From: Hyparrhenia diplandra
Taxonomy: Eukaryota; Streptophyta; Magnoliopsida; Poales; Poaceae
Assembly: GCA_015847255.1 (NCBI GenBank)
Contig: JADLZK010010457.1
Coordinates: forward strand, 186,001 to 250,000
Direction of reading: 5' to 3'
DNA length: 64,000 nt
Shown piece by piece: positions 21,708-34,045 of the stretch (position 1 is the first letter of the stretch; the number at the start of each line of letters is the position of its first letter). The notes below the pieces were generated by a model. It was not told where the DNA came from and did not search any database. It saw only the letters and a list, made by a program, of their open reading frames with translations. Position numbers and translations under genes: made by a program.

Positions 21708-22244
21708 CATTTTTTAGATAACGGAATAAATATTCCAGCCTTCACATCCACGCATGGATGCTTACAGCTAAACGTTTACAAGGATGGGATATGGCAAAGA
21801 ACCGCAAAGCGGGCTGAAAGGATAACAACTAAGCCTCACGCAGGAGGCAAATCAATCTGAGAAAGTTTGAAAAGCATCAATAAACCAGGGCAAAGAAGCT
21901 TAATCTTCTACATAAGAAGACAGCCCACAGAAAAAAAAACTGAGATGCAACACCAAAGAGCTCACGGGAGCCAATTAGCTCAAGACGCCACTAAACTCCA
22001 ATCCTTTTCGAATTCTTCCACTCACAGGAGCCAAAAAGCTGCAGCACCACACCTTCCAGATGTCTGCAGCCCTCCTTCAACGCGTCTCTCTCTTCCTCTT
22101 TTAGACAACAACAACCATTGCCTGATCCTGTATGTTCCCCCTGAAGATCACCTGCAAATATGAGTTAGCTACTAACTTTTGGAATACCGCATCATTTCTA
22201 TTCAACCATAAAACCCAGCAAAATGCCGCCATCCCCACCAAAAT

Positions 22245-25200
22245 CTAGTTTCTTAGCCTAGGTACAAAGCCTCTCAACCAGGAACCAAACATGTGGGAGG
22301 TACTTCTAGGAGGCTGAATATTAAAAGCAATAAGCAGTGTATTCCAAACAAATCTCGCCACACGGCAGTCAAAGAACAGATGTTGGATGTTTTCATCAAG
22401 GCCACACAACTTACACCTAGAATCTCCTTTCCATTTTCTTTTTAACAGGTTATCCTTTGTTAGGATTACTCCTTTTTTTAAGTACCAAAGAAAAATCTTA
22501 ATTTTCAAGGGCAACTTAGCCTTCCAGAAAAGGTCTTTCCCCCAAGTCCTATCCTTTTTCTTTATCTCTCTATACAGAGACTGCGTTGAAAAAGTTCCAT
22601 CTTTTTAATTGCCAAACAAAACTTGTCCCTATCATCGTTCAACCTCACCTGTACCACTAAGGCTAGAAGGTTGAGCCATTCCTTTAATCTATCCCCTACT
22701 AAACCCGCAAGAACTGACACCCCTTTCTTTCTTGCTATTCTATAGAGGTTTGGGAACTTCCACATTAGTGGTTGTTGATCAATCCACACATCCTCCCAAA
22801 ACCTTGTCTGGTGACCATTATTTACCTTGAACCTCCCAAAAGGTAAAAAAGTTTCTTTTACTTCCATCAGCCCCGACTAGAAATGAGAGTCTCCTGGGCG
22901 TTTTTTTTAGAAGAGACAAACATTTGTCTTTGACATATTTCCTCCTTAAAACCTCTTGCCATAGGCCGTTTTCATTGAAGAGCTTGAATAGCCATTTACT
23001 AAGTAGGCGTTTATTTTGAATTTCTAAGTCTAGGATCCCCAAACCCCCAATACACCTTGGCTCACAAAGCATACTCCATTTTGCTAACCTATACTTCTTA
23101 TGCTCATCGCCTTTGCCCGAGAAAAACACGGATAGATAGTAATCCGGTCTTTTCCGTACCCCTTTAGGAATGGCGAAAAAAGACATCATGAACATGGGCA
23201 AACTAGACAGGACCGAATTAATCAGCACTAATCTTCCACCCGAGGAAAGAAGCTTCCCTTTCCAACTACTAAGTTTCTTCTGGAAGCGTTCCTCAATAGC
23301 ACTCCAATGCTTGTTCGACAGTTTTCGGTAATGCATTGGGATACCTAGGTATTTGAAGGGGAAAGTCCCTCTACACGGACCAAACATCTCTGCATATTGC
23401 ATCTGTCCTTAGCACCTCCAAAACAAAATAATTCACTCTTATGAAAATTGATCTTCAAACCCGACAATTTCTCAAAAGCCACTAGAACTAGCTTAAGGTT
23501 TCTCGCCCCCTCTAAGTCATCTTCCATAAACAGAATAGTGTCATCGGCATCTTTGTAAAATGGATAATCCATCATCTACAAGATTGGGTACTAGACCTCT
23601 AAATTGTCCATCATTCTTCGCTCACGAAACAAGAACAACCAACATATCCGCAACCAAGTTAAAGAGGATAGGTGAGAGAGGATCCCCTTGCCTAAGACCT
23701 TTTACGGTTTGGAAATGTTGACCAATCTCATCATTTACACTAACTCCCACACTTCCTTGACCCTCTTGATTCAATCCATTTACACCAAATAGGTGAGAAA
23801 CCTTTCATTCTAAGGGTCTGTTGTAAAAAGGCCCAATTAACTTTGTCATATGCCTTCTCAAAATCCAGCTTTAAAATCACCCCATTCCTCTTTCTAGTGT
23901 GCAACTCATGAATTGTTTCATGCAGCACCACTACGCCTTCAAAATGTTCCCCTTGGCATAAACGCAGTTTGTGATTTTCTCACAACTTTGTCGGCCAAAC
24001 CCAGTAAGCCTATTAGCTAGGACCTTAGTAAAGATCTTGAAGCTCACATTGAGCATACAAATAGCCTATACTGCTGGATTTGTTTGACTTCCCTTTGTTT
24101 CAGAATCAGCGTGATTGTTCCAAAGTTTAGGCTGAAAATAGGCAGATTGCCGGCATGGAACTCTCTGAACATGGTCATTAGGTCATCTTTAATGAGAGTC
24201 CGAACACTGGTAGAACTCTGCTTAGGAAAGCCATTGGGGCCTGGTGCCTTATTGTGTTTCATTTGGAAAATAGCCTCTCTTACTTCCTTTTCTGTAAATG
24301 CTTCAGCAAGAATTTTATTGTCTTCTTCATCAATCTGATGAATGTCACTTGTTTGTGTTTCATCCAGTGAGAAATAATTTCTGTGTTGACCCAAACAAAT
24401 TTTTATAATAATTTGTTATGAAAACTTTTAAGTTTTCTTGGGCTTCGATCACTCTCCCTTCTTGTTCTAACTGAAAGATTCTTGTTTTCCTTCTCTTCCC
24501 ATTAGCCACCATGTGAAAATACTTTGTGTTATTATCTCCTTCAAGAAGATCTTTAGTCTTAGCTCTTTTCGAACCACTTGATTTCCTCTTCCCGTAGCAG
24601 TTGTGTTATTCTTGCTTTTACACTTTCCTTCACATCCATCTCTTGTTGACTCAATATATGAGTCTCCGCCCTTTTATCTTGCTCCTCAGCCAACGAAACA
24701 ATTTCGCTTTCTCCTTTTTAAAATTCCCATTCACATTTTTTGCCCACCCTCTCAAAAATTACCTTAACTTCCTATCTTACTCTGCCACTTCATCATTGGC
24801 GTATCACCATAGTTTACACTTTTCCATACCCTTTCAACCGTTTGGAGAAAGTCTTTCTGGAGGAACCAGCTTAGTTCAAATTTGAACTCAGGCTGTTTGG
24901 CCCTTTGCATCCTTTCACCAGTATTAGAAGCAAAGGAGTGTGATCAGAAATCTCCCTGTTCAATGCATCAACAGTGACAAGTGGAAATTTCTGCTCCCCA
25001 CTCTGTACTGGCAAGCACCCTATCTAGCTTCTCAAAGGTTGGTACCTTATTTGCGTTGGCCCAAGTGAATTTCCTTCCTGACATTTCAATTTCCCTTAAG
25101 TCTAACCCATCTATAATGGCATTAAACAAAAGGGCCATCGATCGTCATAATTTTCATTATTCTTCTCACTCAGGCTCCTAATTATATTGAAGTCACCGCC

Positions 25201-25620
25201 AACCAATAGAGGGAGCGAGACCTTCCTGCATGCCTGCACTAATTCGGTTAAGAATTTTTCTTTAAACTCTGGCTGTGCTGCACCATATACTACCACCAGA
25301 CACCAGTGGAAGTCATCCACTCTATTTCTAAGATGAAATTTAATAAAGAAATCACCCTCCTCTATACTTCCGACATCACACACGTCTAGGTTAACACCTA
25401 GCAGCATACCTCCTGATCTACCATGCGGTGCAGTCCAGTGCCAAATGAAGTTCTTCCCCCCACACAATCTATCTAGTTTTGCCTGTGAGAAGTCCTTTTT
25501 ATAGGTCTCCAAAAGTGCAATGAAATCTAGACCTTTCTCTCTTGAAGTATTACTCAAAAATTTGGTTTTAGCCAAGTCAGAAAGACCTCTGCTATTCCAA
25601 AAATTCCCTTCATTTCGCAC
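22245..25620 (-). pseudogene. LINE ORF2: endonuclease, reverse transcriptase, zf-RVT
   Basis: Encodes the protein that nicks target DNA and reverse-transcribes the LINE RNA. An apurinic-type endonuclease domain at the start has NSRGLSDLAKTKFLSN, ALLETYKK and LLVGGDFNIIRS (25590-25170). Reverse transcriptase follows: FQMKHNKAPGPNGFPKQ (24290), VILKLDFEKAYDKVNWAF (23890), ADDTILFMEDDLEGARN (23550, the catalytic DD), FPFKYLGIPMHYRK (23360), GGLGILDLEIQNKRL (23040). A zinc-binding end follows: PLKIKIFLWYLKKG and CKLCGLDENIQHLFFDC (22500-22370). Stops and frame changes occur near 25110, 24050, 23930, 23570 and 22560. Confidence 0.88.
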
Positions 25621-25746
25621 TAATCTTATTCATCTTGACTTTCAATTTTCTCGAAGCCCCCTTTCCTTGACGTCTTAGCGTCTGGCTTTCTCGGACTATT
25701 CTAGCATCACTACTTAGGTGATAACTGTCCTCATCGAAAATCTCCT

Positions 25747-27780
25747 CTATGAGATCTCCACAAAAAAAAATTCTAACGCTTTTCTCTCAAAATTCTCAGA
25801 ATCTACAGACTCCCTATCTGAGCAATCCATCTCTTCATTTCCCCAAACAGAGATGGGATTGTGACCAACAAGATCCTTTTCTATTAAATTCTGTACGTTC
25901 ATCTCAAACAAAGTCTTATCCTTTCTATCCACTTCTAACCCCAAAGCCCGCAGGTTTACTACAACATTTGACAGAGAAACAGATTTAAAAGAATTATCAA
26001 GATTGTTACCTCCAATACATTCCAGGTTCCTGGACTGCACCAGCCGCTCCGCCTTCTCCAAGGTATGCTCAGCCGCTGCACCAGCAAGCCTTGGACTAGC
26101 CCTAATAGGGAGTTTGCAACCTCTGGAATCATTGCTGTCTCCGCGAACCACGCAACCTTAGATCCATCCTGGCCTCCTATTGCACTACCTCCCAGTCCCA
26201 CTGCTGCTATCTCTTTTCATAAACATCAGTCACAGTCTTAACGTGATCAGCCTCACCTTTTACCTTCAGCCCCGATACAGCATGCCCAACATCATTTGGG
26301 GTCGACCAGTCTGTGTTCAGTGCCATAGCGCTAGACTCTCCTTCTCCAAACTCCTCCGTCTCCATAGCCACTTTTGTTGCTAGGTCCTCTAAGACATTAT
26401 CCACTACCGTATCCATCAATTGGTTTGCTTCCATCCTAAGAAATTCCCCGAACTGATCATCACTGAGAGCGTGAGACTCTTTGATTTGGTCATGCTTTGC
26501 TGAACGTGACTCACTTTCTTTCTCCATCCCACCAGCACCACCATCATTCCCTTTAGGACACTTGTTCGAGTTTTCAGTTGGACGGTCAGTACCTGCACCA
26601 CCCTCACTGCTAGGATCCTTCTCCTTACCCTCTCCCTCGCCCTCATCACCACCGCCCTCCCAGTCAATATCAACCGCCTCTCCATTATCATCAAAACCCC
26701 TTTTTTCAACTTCAAATTCCAACACAAAAAAGTGATCCCCAATCACAACGTCCAAACTCCTTGGGATGAGTTTGGGATCAATCACAGGGACCAAGATCCG
26801 CCCAAACTTACTTTTTCTTGTGGTCTCCATGTCGACCATTTGCGTCGAGCATAGAAGGGATCCCACCACCCATAAAATGAGATATTCTCGAAGTGGCTTC
26901 CTGATGCTAGACACTCTTACCCAAACCTTTGGCAGCAAAAAACCATCCTCCTTTTCCTGCCACTCTGTAAACTTTAGCGTAATACCATCTGGTACTCCCT
27001 CTCCCTTTGCATCCGCACCGCCATAGGCAATCGACCATTGCAGTTCAGCCTTGGACGGAAACTTTGTCAAAAAACACCTTCCTCCTGCTCTTCTAATTCC
27101 CAACTCCACTTGACTGGCACTATTCTTCTCAGTTGCATAACCAATTGATCAATAGACAAAGACCCACCGATCACGAAACCCTGGCCATCTTGGATTCCTT
27201 CTTCAAATTGGGCAGCGCGGATGAGGAATATGATAAAACCCCAGCCCTTCAACCGCATAGCCCGCAGCATGTGCCACGGGCCTCTCTCAAGCGCTTCAGG
27301 AGAGGGCATTTGTGATTCACATGATCATGAGAATCGCCAAATCACACAAGATACCTCTGCCTTTGCACGCTGCAGCGGAGGTGACCCTTCTTAAAGCATG
27401 CGGAGCAACGCCGACCCGACTTGAATGTTTCACCATCTTCTCTATTTCCGCCTCCATCGACATCCATCTCATTGTCATTGCCGGAGACCAGCCCCAATTC
27501 CATGGCCTCAGCGGACCCCCACCCCGAGCTCATATCCTGGCCCCGTGACCGCCGTCGGTCCTCCTTCCACACCCATTCACCCCTGCCCTGCTCCGGTCGG
27601 CGGAGGATACAGCCCTGCATGGCCTCTTCCGTGATCCCAAATCTGCCGATGTAGCTGCTCCCTGCGCACCACATGGAGGGCACCCCACGCCGTTCTAGTT
27701 TTCTCCCAAACCAGCCGATCCTCTGTCACGACGATATGGACCGTAGGCACCGGAGCCAAATCCCCATCCCTTCCACAACC
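25747..27780 (-). pseudogene. LINE ORF1: CCHC gag-like protein with DUF4283-type region
   Basis: RNA-binding ORF1 of the LINE. A zinc-knuckle segment, RRCSACFKKGHL (near 27400), is followed after a frame change by DSHDHVNHKCPLLK-type sequence, then the core GGRCFLTKFPSKAELQWSIA (27075), KVWVRVSSIRKPLREYLILW (26920), STQMVDMETTRKSKFGRI (26840) and IGDHFFVLEFEVEKRG (26720), which is the DUF4283-like region of grass LINE ORF1s. A long acidic, low-complexity tail continues to about 25750. The first half is spread over three frames. Confidence 0.8.
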
Positions 27781-28059
27781 ACCATACTCGCCCCCATCTT
27801 TCGACTCTGTTTCCCTATCGGATTTTTCGCCGAGATGCTACAGCCAAAGCATATGAGTTTCTATGCGAGGGAAGGGAAACGTCCCGGGTGTATTTTGTGC
27901 CCGTGTTTTTTTACGGGGGGGGGCGTAAAGGCCGGGCCGAGCAATAGCGCCGATCCTCCGTCCCTGCCGCCAAACGCCTCGGTACCCCCCGCCACAAGCG
28001 GCGCAATTAAGCCCTTCGTCGGTCTAAACACCGGACAAGCAGCGCATAATGTTTCCTAA

Positions 28060-28703
28060 AAATCTTGTTGCTGTTGGGAACTTATTTATTAGGGACCCCA
28101 TTTTACTTAAGTTGTTGTGGAGTATGATATAGCAGAATAATGTGAACCTGAATCTTGACATCTTGTTTTCTGGAGAGTTTTATTTCTAAAATGCTTAAAA
28201 TAAATAGCTATGCTTCTCTGTGTGATAAATGCTATGTCCTACCAAAGCCTTTTATACTTAGAAATATTTAGAAAACCAGCTCATATGCTACTTGTTTTTG
28301 TGTTTAGTTATTTTCAATACTTGTGACCTATGTAGTGTGGTTCATCAAGAGCACTTGCACCCAGATATCTTTGCTGCTTTCATACTGAAAGTACGCACAA
28401 ACATGCTTTCTTTCCATCCAAAAATCTGTTCCTACACTGGGAATAGATGCAAAAATATTCAGGATTTATTAAATGCTCATTATGTTCATCTCTCTCTATC
28501 TTCAAGTTTGTTGCAATAAAAGAAAAGGCATGTGCTATGCAAAAGAATAAAGTGAAAAAAAGAAAGAAAAATAAAGAGAGTAAAAAAGGACAAGTGTCCA
28601 CATAAAAACAATGGGTACTTAGATGCCCGCCTCTCTCAAGTATACAAAAAAAAATAAGAGAAAAGGAAAGATAGCCCATAGTCCTTCTTCTTATATGCTT
28701 TTA
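28060..28703 (+). mobile_element. Ty3-like 3' internal sequence, left part
   Basis: AT-rich noncoding DNA with A/G-rich runs (AAAGTGAAAAAAAGAAAGAA near 28550, AAGTGTCCACAT near 28590), the texture of the long 3' untranslated region of grass Athila-like elements. It is continued at 31872 after the Helitron and ends at a polypurine tract and LTR start at 32384. No coding sequence seen. Confidence 0.4.
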
Positions 28704-28797
28704 TCTATACTATAAAGGAGTGAAAGAATTGATATCGTTTGTTACGTGAGAAAACTTCCTACCCACTCTGATTGACAAGTGGACCCAAAAGAAAAGA

Positions 28798-29292
28798 ATG
28801 TCAGGAACATATGGAACATGCGTGTTTCACGTTGTGGACTGCTGCTCCTCGGCGTTTTTCTCACCCGCGAAAATCTACCCGCCCGCACATACCCACACCC
28901 ACGGCCGGACGCGTCCCACCACCTCCGCATGCAAGGCCATGCCGGCAACTCCAACCGCTCACACTCCCATGTCGACCCCTTGCCTGTCCGCTCGGTCCCC
29001 TCGCCTCCCCACCTCTCACGCACAGGTTCGACGGGCAGTTTCACAAAACTTGCACTGGTGGTGGGTGGCTATTTTTGGAGTCGCAGGAACGGTGGCCGCA
29101 GCGGCGGCGACCCTAGGCCTCATCCGGTCAGCCCCCGACTGCCACCAGCAACGCCGCAGCCAGGCCTGCACGCATACGGGGGCCACTGGCAACAACATGA
29201 CTTCTGCACCGTCGCCACCATCAACTCCCTGGGCTACCTGTTCCTGTCTTTTACTCCTGTTTTGCTTGAATCGTATTGCCACAGGTTCCTAA
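28798..29292 (+). pseudogene. GC-rich Helitron cargo, unrecognised
   Basis: An open frame of 164 codons, with a competing 204-codon frame at 28779, covers a patch far richer in GC than the rest of the Helitron. Residues around WWWVAIFGVAGTVAAAAATL resemble a membrane segment, but the composition is biased and codon evidence is weak. Helitrons often carry captured promoter or first-exon pieces; that is the likeliest origin. No named product. Confidence 0.3.
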
Positions 29293-31840
29293 TGGTGTGT
29301 CACACACCAATTCGTCAGAACTTTTCAATTGGTATTGGTATTGGAGCCACGGGTGTGGTAGTTGCGGGACCTAGACTTGGATGGATTACATGAGCGACGT
29401 GATGTAGATTTAGCCATGGTACTCGGGTTTATTCATCCAATCAGTTGTCATGAACTAATGATATTGACAAGAACTGGAATTGGATCCGGAGGTGGAGCAA
29501 AAGAGCAAGGAGGACACGTCTGATGCATGCCTTCAAGCATGATCTACATAGGGTGATTCTCCACGAGTTCATTTGATTCTTGTTGATTATAATTGCCACA
29601 GTCGTCTACTGCTGACCATTGGTTCTCCACTTATTGATCTTACATTTGAATGCGAGAAATTATATCCTAATCCTAATATGTTAACTGCTAGGTTCAGGTC
29701 CCTCTATTAGTTGGCTGCAATGTCAGAAACATGATTTCTGAAACATTGGAAATATTGAACACCAAAGAAGTAATTAAAGTAAATCAAGGTATTATTCTGA
29801 TTCTTCTTTGGGAGAGAACATGTTATCTTGGTTTATTATGCATAGCAAATGACAACCTTCTCCTTTCTTTACATAATTTCGCAACATACGCTATCCAGCA
29901 TAACAGTTAGACTGATGTTCATATAATTAAATAAACGCCACTGAGTTTCATGTGTTTTATTTTCTGCAAATCCACTTGGAGTTCAGGAAAGAAGTTTTAG
30001 GAGAAGGAAAATATGGATGGCGTGAGGTGATTTGACTGTCCATTTCATATTCATTCTAGACACTGTTGTTCTATTGTAAAATATGACTAAGACTGTAATA
30101 CATGGGATTTTTAAAGTATTGTAGCCCATGCGCATAATCAATTTACTGAATTCAGAATTTTTTAAATATTTTTTATTTTCTTAAATAAATGTATAACTTT
30201 ACCCAACTGGTAAACAACCTAATAATTAATGTGCGCACGCCTGTAGGTTGTCTGTTTGATTTATTAAGCAAAAGCTTCTCTTGTCATATTCAATTGGATC
30301 CAAATCTGCAGGCAATATTTGATTAAATTATGCATTTGTGATCACAGGATTTTTAGTATAGTAGCTGTTTCATGCCTGCATGGAAGGCCATCAGACATGG
30401 ATGTTGTATTCTTATTTGCCCAGTTTCAAATTTAATTAAGTGCATCAGTACATCAAACTCATATGCAGTTCGTGGCTGCAGGTGTGGGCTGATCTTTATT
30501 AGAAATCAGATTGTTATTGCTCTATATGGAACCGTTGCTCCGAGACTGCTAACATTACAAAGAACTGTTGCTGCGTATTCTGTTAGGGATCTGTGGAAGG
30601 TACGCCAAAAGATTCAAATTGTATTAGGCTGCTCACTTGAGATTTATTTCAAGAAAACTCGCCATTGTCAATGATATACAATGTTTGCTACATGGTACCT
30701 GTGCTAATATAATACAATCTACCTTGTGATTCCGTTCTTCGATGAGCCACCTACAATTTTTAATTCTTCAGTATGGAGAAAACTGATTAACGAATTTTGT
30801 CACTTCAGCTGAGCCCCAATGGGGAAGGGAACCGTAGAGAGGGCTCCCTTGTCTAATGTTACTTGTTTCTCGTTCTTGGGATTTGCTACGTCTGGGATCA
30901 GATTGCCCCATGTGTTTAGGGATTTAGAAGGGTTAATGTGATCTTTAGTTGAGTTTATTGATTCAGTTAATTGTCATACGCAAATGATACTGACAGGAAC
31001 AACTGGGTTATTATTGGGTCGGAAGCAAAGAGGTGAACGGGTGATGCATGCCTTGGCATGATCTGCATAAGGTGATGCTCCTTGGTAGTTGATTCTAAAT
31101 CTAAATCACGTTATAGTCCTATTGTTTCAAAGTATTGTCAGTTGTATAGATGGATGTGATTTCCAATTTGGCACTTGTAAATGAGTACTAGAATTTTCCT
31201 TTGAAGAAGGCAGAATTTTCATGCCAATTGTAATTCCTTCTTTATAAATGAGTTTTCTTTTGGTGTGAAAACTTATGAGTATGATATGCTGAGTAGATTG
31301 ATTGTCATTGATACATTTATGTAGATAGTTCTACTTTCAATCGGTTGCTCTCAATTCAGTGCAACTGATTTATTGCCAATGGTAGTTTTTCATAGATCGA
31401 TCTACTTGATCTATCGGTTGACATTACCCATTAATATTTGGTTGCAGTGAATGTAGTTCTACTCTGAAGGTTGACAGCTCGATCAGACACCATCAACAAT
31501 GTCAATTGATGTAATGTACGTGACTTCCTATAATAAAAAGCATGGTAGTATTATATATATATATCCATAAAAAATAAATAATGGTATGTTATCAATAAAA
31601 GCACTCCAATGGACAGGAATTGATGTATTTGCATATGGAGTACTATGAATATAAATATCAAATAAGCGTTTTAGCCTATTGAAATTCCATGTTAAAGTTT
31701 GCTCTTAAACATGTTTATCTTCTAATAAGCCAAAATAACTTTTATTGACAAACAATTTATTAGGTAAACATTTCATTCAAATCTTTCTACTTATTATAAA
31801 TTATAAATTACGGTTATAATTATAACTATGTTATGGTACA

Positions 31841-31859
31841 CACGTGCGTGCCGCACGTG
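31841..31859 (+). terminator. Helitron 3' terminal hairpin
   Basis: CACGTGCG, 3-base loop, CGCACGTG, 12 bases upstream of the CTAG terminus. It is the structure at which rolling-circle transposition is thought to terminate. Confidence 0.85.
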
Positions 31860-31871
31860 CCTTTCCACTAG

Positions 31872-32590
31872 TTGTTATAAAAAAGAGATAAGTTCCTTTT
31901 TTGAGCATAGTAGAATTAATTTTAGCCACTATATATATTCCACACACTTTGCACCTCTTGAAAGAACCCTACATAGATTCTGGTCTTGATTTTGACAATA
32001 TGTGCAAGATGAGTATGCTATTCCTTGAGTTACCTAAAAATCCATATAAGTCTGATGTTTACTATGAGCATTATATTGCTTTGGTGTGGATCCAAAAATA
32101 CCACATATACAAGAGTGATTGAGAGTATCATCTACAGGAGAAGGTATGCTATGTTTTCTTTTCAAAACTTTGCAAAAACTCCAGTTAACTTGACTAAAGA
32201 TAGAAAGGTGATCTGCTTCAGCTGTTACGCTTCTCAACCGCCTAAAGTTTTATGGTAGACACTTTAAATCCGCAGATACAGGAAAGATTAAGGAACATTT
32301 ATGTTTGATGTCTTGATCTTAAGTTAAGTCTAAAGTAAACCATCCTTTTATCGGGACGAGTAAAAGCCTAAGTGTGGGGAGCTTGTTGACGGTAGTTATT
32401 GACCACTTTTATATATATGAATGATATCAATCATGGAATGAATGCTACTAAAGTTTTATTATTTCTAATGATTTCCATGAGTTTTGGTGCACACTTTCGG
32501 TTTTTGCGGGGAGAACTCTTAAAAAAGCGGAAACAGAGCTGAAGCTTGAGAGAAAATGGAGAAACTGGAGAAAAGGACTAAACCGGGCGA
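31872..32590 (+). mobile_element. Ty3 element 3' end and start of its 3' LTR
   Basis: The internal sequence ends in AAGTGTGGGGAGCT (32370-32383), a polypurine tract, and an LTR opens TGTTGACGGTAGTTATTGACC at 32384. The LTR is interrupted after 32590 by the nested element and resumes at 39792 with TTAGTAGAAATTCCAAGGG. The element is in plus orientation; its 5' half is not in the window. Confidence 0.65.
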
Positions 32591-34045
32591 TGTTGACGTT
32601 TCTTAACGTCGCGAGAAGAATCTGCAAGCGTCTGGAATTGTCGTTGTAGCTTTCACCGGAAATATTCGGGGTATCGTATTTTCCACGAGGAACGGAGGTA
32701 CTCTCTCTAACTAGTTCGCCCAAGGACACACAAGACCAAAGATGGGGAGGATTATTGAGAAGGATTCGTACACCTTTAAGATCTATGGATAGCCTCGCTT
32801 TAGAGCTACTTGTTCGCCTTAGGGCACCGGCAATCGCCCAAACTGGGATGGAGGACAGGCATTTAGCACCGCGCCACACCGAGCGTGGGGGATTACAAGG
32901 GACGGACAAGGCTGTCACAACCCAGCCGCCTACCCCCTCAACCGTGGGATGCGCCACAAAAGATAGGCAACCCCTAGCCTGGACACCCGCGTCTACACTA
33001 GTGATTATTACTCAAGGCGTGTATACAAGGCTTACCCGTCCCGGGGTCCTTCTACCGAAAGCACCGCCACAAGGGCGACTATCAATCCCGTAAACGAGTA
33101 GATAATGCTTGGATAAACATGAGACAATAAAGGTTATCGGAATCGTGGAAACTTACTTAGCCAAGATCCCATGAGGGAGCTGAGCACGAATCCACCGAGG
33201 TACAAGTTTGGGGAGTCGCCGACAAGTCCGGCACTTCCGCTCGGCCCTCACATCTCTCCTCCGCCAATCTCTCTACTACTAATGTGAGCCTAAGCTCATT
33301 GGAGTGAGGTAGAAGAGTAGAGGGAGAGCTCTCTTAGAGGAGAGGGAGAGACTCTTGCCCTTGGAATTGGTGTGTGTTGAATGGGGGGGAGAGAGCCTCC
33401 TTTTATAGGTAGAGGAGAGGGGGCTCTTTGGAAAATGGCCATCCTCATATGGAAGCAACCAAACCGACCTTGGAACACCTTCCTAATCAGCCCAAACCGA
33501 CCAACCAACGTCGGCAACACACTTTTTGGAAAGTGATGAACCGCCTCGAGAAGGATGGGCCCGAACCGCCTCCATACGGGTGCGCGCGCACCACTTGGTG
33601 CGCCCGCACCAAGATATGGGCCGTTTGGCCTGAAATTTTGTAGGAGTGCGTGGGCCTCGGAGTAAGCTTCGTTTTGACTGTTAGATCACTGAAATCCGAT
33701 TTCGTATGAGAAAGTTATGCCCAAAATACTAAACCCATGTCCTGCAGCCCGGTATGATTTCATGTTGGATTTGGGCCTCGACTTCTTGGGCTTATGTATA
33801 GATGTTGATATTCATATTTATGGGCATTTCTCCTCTCTTCTCCTTGCTTTGCTTTGGGCCATTTTATCTTGTATATTTTCCTTTGCTTTTGGCCCAATAT
33901 ATATATGTTTTCAACATTGCCCTGCAAAACAAGTGAAGTACCAAAACTTGTGGAAAAGGTTAGCTCAAAACCCTATCACTATTGTGTTTTGGTAGTTTTA
34001 TACTAATGTTGACGGTATAAAATATGTAGTTAATGACCGTCAACA
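32591..34045 (-). repeat. LTR (3' by orientation)
   Basis: 1455 bp, paired with 38323-39786. Many differences from its partner are single-base length changes in homopolymers. Polypurine tract immediately to the right. Confidence 0.9.

Larger units (their letters stand above)
21708..28060 (-). mobile_element. L1-type LINE, nearly complete
   Basis: Minus-strand non-LTR retrotransposon: 3' end with short A-tract (plus CATTTTTTAGATA at 21708), ORF2 (about 25620 to 22245), ORF1 (about 27780 to 25747) and a GC-rich 5' region up to about 28060. Frameshifts interrupt both ORFs. The right edge is uncertain because the sequence passes into a Ty3-like region without a visible duplication; the matching target duplication is far away at 40019-40030. 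Confidence 0.85.
28704..31871 (+). mobile_element. Helitron, non-autonomous, 3.17 kb
   Basis: Begins TCTATACTATAAAGGAG after an A (28703) and ends CTAG before a T (31872), the A|T insertion rule of Helitrons. Twelve bases before the end lies a perfect 8-bp hairpin, CACGTGCG-TGC-CGCACGTG (31841-31859), the 3' terminator structure. No RepHel frame is present. A GC-rich patch at 28830-29290 may be captured gene sequence. Segments 29428-29585 and 30950-31100 are imperfect direct repeats (both with GATGCATGCCTT and GATCTxCATA). The rest is AT-rich without genes. Confidence 0.88.

Noticed and set aside
28779..29393. Intact host gene in the Helitron
   Set aside because: Competing frames of similar length, biased composition and no recognisable domain; treated only as possible captured sequence.
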